This document shows positions 8,355 to 14,546 of a stretch of 64,000 bases of DNA, piece after piece. Numbering within the stretch: position 1 is the stretch's first letter; each line of letters starts with the position of its first letter. The notes beneath the pieces were generated by a model. It saw only the letters and a list, made by a program, of their open reading frames with translations, searched no databases and was not told where the DNA came from. The position numbers were made by a program, and so were the translations under genes. The DNA lies in assembly GCF_000023585.1 (NCBI RefSeq), contig NC_012914.1, positions 3,378,001-3,442,000 of the forward strand, given 5' to 3'. Source of the DNA: Paenibacillus sp. JDR-2 (lineage in GTDB: Bacteria; Bacillota; Bacilli; Paenibacillales; Paenibacillaceae).

Positions 8355-9094
8355 GCAAACAGACCGATACGATCGAAAGCGATCTGATCAGTCATTTGTC
8401 CGAGCTCCGCAAACGCCTTATTTATGTGGCAGGCTGGTTTTTGGCATCCTTGTGCGTAGGCCTGTATGCAGCGCCTAAAATTTTGACTTTCGTCAAAGGA
8501 CATCTGGGTGCCATTGAAGTGGAGTGGAGCGTATTTGCGCTCTCGGACGGCATTGCGGTGTATATGAAATGCGCGCTGCTCGTCGGTATTATTCTGACGC
8601 TGCCGTTTCTCATGTACCATCTATGGGCATTTGCAAGACCGGGCATGACGGATGCCGAAGCAAAGAGCACCTTGGTCTATGTGCCAACTTCGTCCTTGCT
8701 GTTCGTAAGCGGTGTGTTATTCGGTTATACCGTAGCCCTGCCGATGATGATCCGGTTCATGATCAAGCTGAACCAATCGATGGGAGCTCAAGAGGTATAC
8801 GGGATCCAGCATTACATGTCATTTCTGATCAGTTTCCTGCTGCCCATGGGTGTTGCTTTTGAAATGCCGCTCGCAATGACATTTCTGACCCGAATCGGGA
8901 TGCTGACTCCAGACAAAATGAAGCAGGTTCGAAAATTTGCGTATGTAGGTCTGGCGGTTGTGGGAACACTTATCTCACCTCCGGATTTTGTATCCCATTT
9001 GTCCGTGACCGTTCCACTCATTCTGCTCTTCGAGATCAGCGCATTTATCTCGGCGCGTTACTATAGGCGGAAGTTTGCCGTACAAACGACTTAA
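8351..9094 (+). CDS. tatC: Twin-arginine translocase subunit TatC
   Basis: A 247-residue membrane protein with six hydrophobic segments. The N-terminal segment DLISHLSELRKRLIY matches the TatC signature (hleELRxRl), and a conserved region FEMPLAMTFLTRIGMLT follows helix 4. TatC is the receptor for twin-arginine signal peptides. It begins with GTG overlapping the flavoenzyme stop by 4 bases, so it is translationally coupled to its likely cargo. That linkage resembles phoD-tatAdCd of Bacillus subtilis and suggests a dedicated translocase. Confidence 0.95.
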   Translation: MSKQTDTIESDLISHLSELRKRLIYVAGWFLASLCVGLYAAPKILTFVKGHLGAIEVEWSVFALSDGIAVYMKCALLVGIILTLPFLMYHLWAFARPGMTDAEAKSTLVYVPTSSLLFVSGVLFGYTVALPMMIRFMIKLNQSMGAQEVYGIQHYMSFLISFLLPMGVAFEMPLAMTFLTRIGMLTPDKMKQVRKFAYVGLAVVGTLISPPDFVSHLSVTVPLILLFEISAFISARYYRRKFAVQTT

Positions 9095-9109
9095 TTGTGG
9101 AGGGATTTT

Positions 9110-9310
9110 ATGTTTAACAACGTAGGGATTTCAGGGCTGATTATTATTCTGGCTATCGCTTTGATCGTATTTGGACCGGCGAAGCTGCCTCAGCTTGGAC
9201 GGGCCTTTGGCGATACGCTGCGCGAGTTCCGGAATTCAACAAAAGGCATTGCCGATGATGAACCGGAAGTCAAATCCAACATTATTGAACTCGAACAGAC
9301 GAAAAATTAA
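9110..9310 (+). CDS. tatA: Twin-arginine translocase subunit TatA
   Basis: A 66-residue TatA/E protein: one N-terminal transmembrane helix (ISGLIIILAIALIVFG), the hinge FGPAKLPQLGRAFG, and an amphipathic helix (LREFRNSTKGI) followed by an acidic tail. TatA forms the transport pore with TatC. The start at 9110 is chosen because GGAGGG (9098-9103) precedes it at normal spacing; the upstream TTG would lack one. It follows tatC by 15 bases. No tatB is present, as usual in Gram-positive minimal Tat systems. Confidence 0.94.
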   Translation: MFNNVGISGLIIILAIALIVFGPAKLPQLGRAFGDTLREFRNSTKGIADDEPEVKSNIIELEQTKN

Positions 9311-9332
9311 AAGTTTAAAGGAGATAGCTGCT

Positions 9333-9785
9333 ATGAAGATCAATAAGCTGCTTATGATTGCCGCTCTTGCCGTAACCGTAATGGGAACGGCTGCAGGCTG
9401 CGGATCAAGCTCGGACAAGAATAACAATAATGCGAATACGGGCGCAACCAATAATGCCGGTACCAATGCAGGCACAAACGCAGGAACCAATGCTGGCAAT
9501 AATGCCGCAGGCGGAGGCGGATCTAAGGCGATCACAATCAAAGCGAAAAACTTCGAATTCGATCAGCCGGAAATCCGTGTTAAACAAGGCGACAAAGTAA
9601 AAATCACCCTGAGTAACACGGAAGGCTTCCATGGCTTCGCGATTCCGGATTTTAACGTCGATATCAAGGAAAATAACGGGGTTGCAGAATTTACAGCCGA
9701 CAAAACCGGTGAGCATGAATTCCATTGCTCGGTTGTCTGCGGTGCTGGCCACAGCAAGATGGTCGGGAAGATAATTGTAGAATAG
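9333..9785 (+). CDS. CuA-type cupredoxin lipoprotein
   Basis: A 150-residue predicted lipoprotein. The signal peptide ends in lipobox TAAGC (Cys23). A flexible spacer of Asn, Gly, Thr and Ala with NAGT repeats follows (about residues 28-63), then a cupredoxin domain. The domain holds the full ligand pattern of a binuclear CuA centre as in cytochrome oxidase subunit II: His100, Cys132, Cys136, His140 and Met143 (C-x3-C-x3-H-x2-M). No oxidase subunit I is nearby and no transmembrane helices are present. Last in the flavoenzyme-tat cassette, it is a plausible extracytoplasmic electron acceptor; this role is inferred. It could instead be an independent copper protein. Confidence 0.88.
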   Translation: MKINKLLMIAALAVTVMGTAAGCGSSSDKNNNNANTGATNNAGTNAGTNAGTNAGNNAAGGGGSKAITIKAKNFEFDQPEIRVKQGDKVKITLSNTEGFHGFAIPDFNVDIKENNGVAEFTADKTGEHEFHCSVVCGAGHSKMVGKIIVE

Positions 9786-9800
9786 TGTTGAGTAAGCTAG

Positions 9801-9830
9801 GAAAGCCGCGGAATCCGCGGCTTTTTGTTT
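9801..9830 (+). terminator. Terminator closing the flavoenzyme-tat-CuA operon
   Basis: AAAGCCGCGG-AATC-CGCGGCTTT followed by a T-rich run. This is the first terminator after 5842, which supports one transcript for all five genes. Confidence 0.9.
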
Positions 9831-9896
9831 TGTTTAAGGAATGGTAATATTGTCTTTACCGTATGATGAGAAGATTTGACCAGAAGGAATGATTAA

Positions 9897-10463
9897 ATGA
9901 GTAAAAATCAAACGACCAATGTCTATTGGGATACGCTGGTGCATCCCGCGTTACATAATCGGCCTATTTATCTGGTTGCAACGGACAACGGATTAGTTCA
10001 AGTTACATTGCCCCATGAATCCACCTTGGAGAGAGTTGAAGCATGGGTGATGAAAAAAATACCGAATGCGATCTTAATGCAGGATTCAACTCAAGTAGCT
10101 CCGTACAAGCAGCAGGTGCGGGAATATCTGAATGGCATCAGGAAGACATTTACGTTCGATTTGGATTTTCGAGGCACCGATTTTCAAAATTCCGTCTGGC
10201 AGGCTTTGTTTGAAATACCTTACGGAGAGATGAGAAGCTACGCGGAAATCGCGGAAAGAGTCGGGAATCCGAAGGCTGTTCGAGCGGTTGGGACGGCAAA
10301 CGGCATGAACCCCATTCCGATTGTTGTCCCTTGTCATCGGGTCATTGGCAAGAATAATACGCTCACGGGCTTCAGAGGCGGGCTGCAAATGAAAGAGGAG
10401 CTGCTCCATCTGGAGGGCGTACAAGCTTTTGTGAATAAAGGACACGAGAGATACCGCTTTTAA
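9897..10463 (+). CDS. ogt: Methylated-DNA-protein cysteine methyltransferase
   Basis: A 188-residue Ogt/MGMT-type suicide repair protein that takes methyl groups from O6-methylguanine. The acceptor site is Cys146 in VVPCHRVIG. The helix-turn-helix region (GEMRSYAEIAERVGNPKAVRAVGTANGMNP) precedes it, and the N-terminal ribonuclease-H-like domain is complete. It is not fused to an Ada regulator. It follows the cassette terminator and is 32 bases before a methyltransferase gene on the same strand. Confidence 0.93.
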   Translation: MSKNQTTNVYWDTLVHPALHNRPIYLVATDNGLVQVTLPHESTLERVEAWVMKKIPNAILMQDSTQVAPYKQQVREYLNGIRKTFTFDLDFRGTDFQNSVWQALFEIPYGEMRSYAEIAERVGNPKAVRAVGTANGMNPIPIVVPCHRVIGKNNTLTGFRGGLQMKEELLHLEGVQAFVNKGHERYRF

Positions 10464-10495
10464 GAAAGCAGGGTCCAAGAGAGGATGTGAAGCAA

Positions 10496-11221
10496 ATGAA
10501 TGAAAAAGTGTCGAAGGCATTTGATCAACTGGCTATTGCGTATGAACAGTCCGTTGATCATAGCAGCGGGCATAATGCCTATTATGAACGGCCGGCAATG
10601 ATGAAGCTTCTGCCGGATGATATGTCCGGCATGGTTGTTCTGGATGCGGGTTGTGCCGCCGGCTGGTATACTTCGCAATTCGCTGAACGGGGAGCGCAAG
10701 TCACGGCTATCGATCTTAGCCCGGAGATGGTGGCGGCGTGCAGGAGAAGAGTAGGGGACAAAGCAAACGTGCTGGTCTGTGAGCTTGGCCAGACGCTGCC
10801 GTTTGAGGAGGAATCGTTTGACCTTATTGTTAGCTCGCTCACCCTGCATTACATTGAGGACTGGGGATCCGTATTCCGTGAAATGCGACGTGTGCTGAAG
10901 CCCGGAGGTATGCTGCAATTTTCGGTACATCATCCGTTTATGGTGTTCCGGCAATTTGAACGCACGGACTATTTCGCTCATGAATTATTGACGGATGTGT
11001 GGAATAAGAAGGAAACTGGGCCGGTGGAAGTAACCTTCTACCATAAATCCATGATGGACATTGTTAACGCGACGACGGAATATTTTACACTTGAACAGAT
11101 GGTCGAACCGCAGCCGGCCAAAGAATACAGGAAGCATTCCGAAGCGGATGAATGGTATAAGCGCTGGTACGAACGTTTAATGACTAATCCATGGTTCTTG
11201 ATCATAAAAGCACGGAAATAA
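10496..11221 (+). CDS. Class I SAM-dependent methyltransferase
   Basis: A 241-residue Rossmann methyltransferase. Motif I is VVLDAGCAAGWYTSQFAERG (about residues 47-66), motif II is VTAIDLSPEMV, and motif IV is FDLIVSSLTLHYIEDW; the C-terminal half is the UbiE/BioC-like extension. The substrate is unknown. Start 10496 is preferred to the GTG at 10487 because GAGAGG lies about 11 bases before it. It is likely co-transcribed with ogt. Confidence 0.85.
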   Translation: MNEKVSKAFDQLAIAYEQSVDHSSGHNAYYERPAMMKLLPDDMSGMVVLDAGCAAGWYTSQFAERGAQVTAIDLSPEMVAACRRRVGDKANVLVCELGQTLPFEEESFDLIVSSLTLHYIEDWGSVFREMRRVLKPGGMLQFSVHHPFMVFRQFERTDYFAHELLTDVWNKKETGPVEVTFYHKSMMDIVNATTEYFTLEQMVEPQPAKEYRKHSEADEWYKRWYERLMTNPWFLIIKARK

Positions 11222-11277
11222 CATTTGGTTCGAAAATTAATGTTAATCTAACATAGGATAAATACATCCTTAATACA

Positions 11278-11315
11278 GCTCCTTTATCATAACGGTAGAA
11301 CAAAGATAAAGGAGC
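11278..11315 (+). promoter_or_regulatory. Hairpin that buries the ribosome site of the next gene
   Basis: Perfect 11-bp inverted repeat: GCTCCTTTATC (11278-11288) and GATAAAGGAGC (11305-11315), with a 16-base loop. The 3' arm contains the Shine-Dalgarno sequence AAAGGAG and the 5' arm its complement. No T-run follows, so it looks like translational control rather than termination. Confidence 0.65.
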
Positions 11316-11323
11316 CAAATAAT

Positions 11324-11596
11324 GTGATGAAAGCACAAAAAACAGAACCTGCAAGAATGCCGGAATACCGGATCAGCGAAAGCGAATCGATGCAATTTAA
11401 GCTGCTATACCAAATTCGCATGGGTAATATGAGCACAAATGAATTGGATAAGCTGCAGTTCCTTTGTAAAAACGAGCTTCATCAGCTGCGCAGCGAGCTT
11501 GATACGATGCTGCAAGAGCTTCGCGACATGAACAAACAAATGCAAGGCAAGAATGAAGATCATACGGAAAAAGATAAGGAAAGCATCGCTGCTTAA
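11324..11596 (+). CDS. Small coiled-coil protein of unknown function
   Basis: A 90-residue hydrophilic protein I do not recognise. Residues 20-75 have regular spacing of Leu, Met and Ile typical of a two-stranded coiled coil (NELDKLQFLCKNELHQLRSELDTMLQELRDM), and the tail is highly charged. There is no signal peptide or membrane segment. GTG 11324 and ATG 11327 are both possible starts; the AAAGGAG serving either lies inside the hairpin just upstream. Flanked by a hairpin leader and a terminator, it is a one-gene unit. Confidence 0.7.
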   Translation: MMKAQKTEPARMPEYRISESESMQFKLLYQIRMGNMSTNELDKLQFLCKNELHQLRSELDTMLQELRDMNKQMQGKNEDHTEKDKESIAA

Positions 11597-11618
11597 GAGG
11601 CAATGATGCTTTTTTTAT
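11581..11618 (+). terminator. Intrinsic terminator after small coiled-coil gene
   Basis: AAGCATC (11581-11587) pairs with GATGCTT (11604-11610), followed by a run of T. Confidence 0.7.
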
Positions 11619-11712
11619 TTGTCTTTGATGGATTCAGGACATATGTCCTTTTTGTTTTCGCCCTCACGTCGTTTAATTAGATGAGCGGAATGAACGAGGA
11701 GGATGACGAGGA

Positions 11713-12138
11713 ATGAAAGGCATTTTATATGCTGCGCTGGGCGGTGTATTTCTTACCTTGCAAGGGACGGCAAATGCAGCGATTGGCGAGCATCTTGGGA
11801 TCTGGCAGGCCGCCGTGCTGACGCAAGGGACGGGGTTTGCCGCCGCGCTGCTGATCGTATGGCTTACAGGCGACCGGTCGTGGAAACAGCTCAAAGAAGT
11901 GAGGCTGCGCTACCGCTTCGGCGGAGCATTTGCGGCGTTTATCATATTCAGCAATATTACAGCTTTTCACCATAACGGAGCAGCCATAACGGTATCGTCC
12001 GTGCTGATCGCCCAAATTCTGGTGACTTTGGGAATGGAGAAAGCCGGATGGTTCGGCAATGCGGCAATCAGGCTAAGAGCTCCGCAATGGATCGGTATTG
12101 CCCTTATGATTACCGGCATCTTATGTTTATCGTTCTGA
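11713..12138 (+). CDS. DUF606/YdcZ-type half transporter (first copy)
   Basis: A 141-residue protein with five hydrophobic helices of the YdcZ/DUF606 branch of the drug/metabolite transporter superfamily. The N-terminal segment YAALGGVFLTLQGTANAAIGEHLGIWQAAVLTQGTGFAAAL matches the start of the family (G-x4-QxxxNaxLg). Proteins of half size usually act as hetero-dimers encoded in pairs; the partner here is the copy at 12877, on the other side of a Crp-like gene. AGGAGG lies about 11 bases upstream of the start. Confidence 0.82.
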   Translation: MKGILYAALGGVFLTLQGTANAAIGEHLGIWQAAVLTQGTGFAAALLIVWLTGDRSWKQLKEVRLRYRFGGAFAAFIIFSNITAFHHNGAAITVSSVLIAQILVTLGMEKAGWFGNAAIRLRAPQWIGIALMITGILCLSF

Positions 12139-12175
12139 CAGGATAAAATATCCATTAGAAAGGGGATGCCGTAAG

Positions 12176-12880
12176 TTGAAAGAAATTTTGGATGATGCCC
12201 GGATCGACCGATACTTGGCCCAATACGCGTTAGACGATGTATTCCCAAGCTCGCTGCGGCAGCACTTGACGTTATACCGGTTCGAACCGGACGATACGTT
12301 ATGCAAGCAAGGCGAAATACCGGAATATATCTTCTTTCTCATGCGGGGAAAAGTGAAGGTGTACACCACTTCGGCAGACGGGAAGACGCTGCTCATTAAT
12401 TTTACGTCCCCGCTTGGCGTGCTTGGCGAGATCGAATGCCTAAATGAGCTGGAAAATTTGAATACCGTTTCGGCCGTAACGCCGGTGGAGACCGTTGCTT
12501 TTCACAAGCGTTGGCTGAAGCTGTATCGGGAAGAAGTTCCGTTCCTGCAATTTATGCTGCATCTCGTCACCGAAAAGTTTTATAACAAATCGGTGTCGCT
12601 CAGCTTTAATCTCTTGTATCCGGTCGAAGTCAGGCTTGCAAGTTATTTGCTGTCCGTAACGACCCCGGACGATGCGAGGGTTAGCACGGCTCATTTGAAG
12701 GACATGGCCAATCTTATCGGCACTAGCTACCGGCACCTAAACCGGATCATACTCAACTTCACCAGCGCGAACTTGATCGAGCGCAGCCGGGGCACGCTTG
12801 TCGTAAAAAACCGAATGGGTCTTGAAGAGGCAGCCGGAAAAAATATTTACGAGAATGGAGACCGGAAGGAGCAGAAATGA
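12176..12880 (+). CDS. Crp/Fnr-family transcriptional regulator
   Basis: A 234-residue regulator with TTG start, AAAGGGG about 10 bases upstream. An N-terminal cyclic-nucleotide-binding beta-barrel spans residues 30-130 (RFEPDDTLCKQGEIPEYIFFLMRGKVKVY; GVLGEIECLN). A C-terminal winged helix follows (HLKDMANLIGTSYRHLNRIILNF at 165-190). The Fnr iron-sulphur cysteines are absent, and the nucleotide-binding pocket is not clearly the cAMP type. It is sandwiched between two DUF606 genes and overlaps the second by 4 bases, so it probably regulates this transporter pair. Confidence 0.88.
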   Translation: MKEILDDARIDRYLAQYALDDVFPSSLRQHLTLYRFEPDDTLCKQGEIPEYIFFLMRGKVKVYTTSADGKTLLINFTSPLGVLGEIECLNELENLNTVSAVTPVETVAFHKRWLKLYREEVPFLQFMLHLVTEKFYNKSVSLSFNLLYPVEVRLASYLLSVTTPDDARVSTAHLKDMANLIGTSYRHLNRIILNFTSANLIERSRGTLVVKNRMGLEEAAGKNIYENGDRKEQK

Positions 12881-13338
12881 TGTTAACAGGCATATTACTG
12901 GCATTGATGGCGGGTTCGCTTGTCAGCGTACAGAACTTGTTCAACAATAAAGTCAATGCGGCTGCGAACTCGCACACAACAACGGCTCTAGTGCTTGGAA
13001 TGGGGTTTATTGCTTCGTTGTGCATGGGGCTTCTGTTTGAGGGAGCGGATATGCTGAGTTGGAAGCCGATGCCCGTCTGGTTCTGGTTCAGCGGCTTGCT
13101 TGGGATCGGCGTTGTCACTTGCGTCGTTAAAGGGGTACGTCTCCTTGGCCCAAGCTATGGGACAACCATCGTAATGGCTTCCCAGCTGCTCTGCGCATTA
13201 TGGTGGGATTCCGCCGGCTGGTTTGGGCTCGAGCAAGTGCCCTTCACACCGCAGAAAGCGATTGGAGTAGCGGCGCTTCTGGCAGGGATTCTCTTGTTCA
13301 AGTCGACGCCTAAGCGGCTTCTTTTTATGCTAAGATAA
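12877..13338 (+). CDS. DUF606/YdcZ-type half transporter (second copy)
   Basis: A 153-residue membrane protein with five hydrophobic helices. The N-terminal GILLALMAGSLVSVQNLFNNKVNAA shows the QxxxNxxxn signature of DUF606 proteins. The start codon overlaps the Crp-like gene stop (ATGA), indicating coupling. Together with the copy at 11713 it would give ten helices, the number of a full DMT transporter. Substrate unknown. Confidence 0.82.
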   Translation: MMLTGILLALMAGSLVSVQNLFNNKVNAAANSHTTTALVLGMGFIASLCMGLLFEGADMLSWKPMPVWFWFSGLLGIGVVTCVVKGVRLLGPSYGTTIVMASQLLCALWWDSAGWFGLEQVPFTPQKAIGVAALLAGILLFKSTPKRLLFMLR

Positions 13339-13370
13339 GAGGAAAGCTTATGGGTAAGAGAGGGAAATAG

Positions 13371-14096
13371 ATGCAGCAAGAGAATGTACAGCTTAGATTG
13401 GAAAGTGGCGAGAACAGCTTCCTTCAAGGGGTGAAGGATTGCGTACCCACGTTGCTCGGTTACTTAAGCATCGGCTTCGCGGTAGGAGTCGTTGGTCATA
13501 CCTCGGGTTTAAGCGTGCTGGAGATTACCCTGATGTCGATCCTTGTTTACGCAGGCTCCGCGCAGTTTATTATCGCGGGAATGGTCGCGGCGCAAGGCTC
13601 GATAGCGGCAATTATATTTACCGTATTTATCGTAAATCTCAGGCATCTGCTGCTTAGCGCGGCATTGTCCCCTTATTTCCGTCATTTGACGGCTTTTAAG
13701 ACCATGATGATTGGCACGCTTCTGACGGACGAGACTTTTGGAGTGGCGATTAATAGAGCGGCCAATACAAAAGCGCTCAACGAATCATGGATGAATGGAC
13801 TAAATGTTACGGCGTATCTTAATTGGATACTTGCTACGATGGCGGGAGCATTTCTGGGGCAGTGGATCACGAATCCGGAGAAGTTTGGGCTCGATTTCGC
13901 GTTGTCCGCCATGTTTATTGGACTGCTGGTTTTGCAATTATTGGGCCGACAGAGGCTGTTCAGAGATTTGGTCGTTGTCGTAAGCGCGGTGATTATCGTT
14001 GTGGGAGCAAGCATGGCGACTTCGGGAAGCGTGGCGGTTATTATCGCTACCGTAAGCGCGGCAACAATAGGAGTGTTGGTTGAACGATGGAAATAA
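13371..14096 (+). CDS. azlC: AzlC-family branched-chain amino acid exporter subunit
   Basis: A 241-residue polytopic protein of the AzlC family. The sequence GFAVGVVGHTSGLSVLEITLMSILVYAGSAQFI carries the family's conserved YAGSAQF motif near residue 65, and LRHLLLSAALSPYF follows near 95. AzlC and AzlD form a two-part exporter of branched-chain amino acids and analogues. The gene overlaps azlD by 10 bases. No Lrp-type azlB regulator is adjacent. Confidence 0.92.
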   Translation: MQQENVQLRLESGENSFLQGVKDCVPTLLGYLSIGFAVGVVGHTSGLSVLEITLMSILVYAGSAQFIIAGMVAAQGSIAAIIFTVFIVNLRHLLLSAALSPYFRHLTAFKTMMIGTLLTDETFGVAINRAANTKALNESWMNGLNVTAYLNWILATMAGAFLGQWITNPEKFGLDFALSAMFIGLLVLQLLGRQRLFRDLVVVVSAVIIVVGASMATSGSVAVIIATVSAATIGVLVERWK

Positions 14097-14413
14097 GATG
14101 GGATATTCTTGCCGTTATTATAGGTGCTTCAATCGTTACTTTTCTTCCGCGGGTGCTGCCGCTTGTTGTGCTCAGCCGTTTGCAAATTCCCGATCTGGCG
14201 ATGCGTTGGCTAAGCTATATCCCCGTTGCGGTTATGGCAGCCTTATTAGGCAATGAATTGCTGATGACCGATGGAAGGCTTACAGCATTGAAGGATAATA
14301 TCGAATTGATTGCCGCTCTGCCGACTTTTTTAGTAGCGATCTTCACGCGCAGTTTGCTTGGAACGATCATCACGGGCGTAGTAACCGTCATGCTGCTTCG
14401 GTTGATTATGTAG
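14087..14413 (+). CDS. azlD: AzlD-family branched-chain amino acid exporter subunit
   Basis: A 108-residue membrane protein with four hydrophobic segments, the usual AzlD size. The phrase VTFLPRVLPLVVL near residue 20 and the helix-ending LSYIPVAVMAALL near 47 are typical. It is the small partner of AzlC, overlapping that gene by 10 bases, and closes the operon before a terminator. Confidence 0.9.
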   Translation: MEIRWDILAVIIGASIVTFLPRVLPLVVLSRLQIPDLAMRWLSYIPVAVMAALLGNELLMTDGRLTALKDNIELIAALPTFLVAIFTRSLLGTIITGVVTVMLLRLIM

Positions 14414-14442
14414 GTCTGCGTATATCGCAGACTTTTTTTTAT
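14414..14442 (+). terminator. Terminator after azlCD
   Basis: GTCTGCG-TATAT-CGCAGAC followed by eight T. Confidence 0.92.
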
Positions 14443-14546
14443 AATGACATTCAATTAGGTCCTACGTACAGAAAACGGGTCTCGTTTACGAATTATTATC
14501 CAAGACAAAAGTAACAGGTTGTTGCAGCAAGCTTGGAGGAAGTTGT

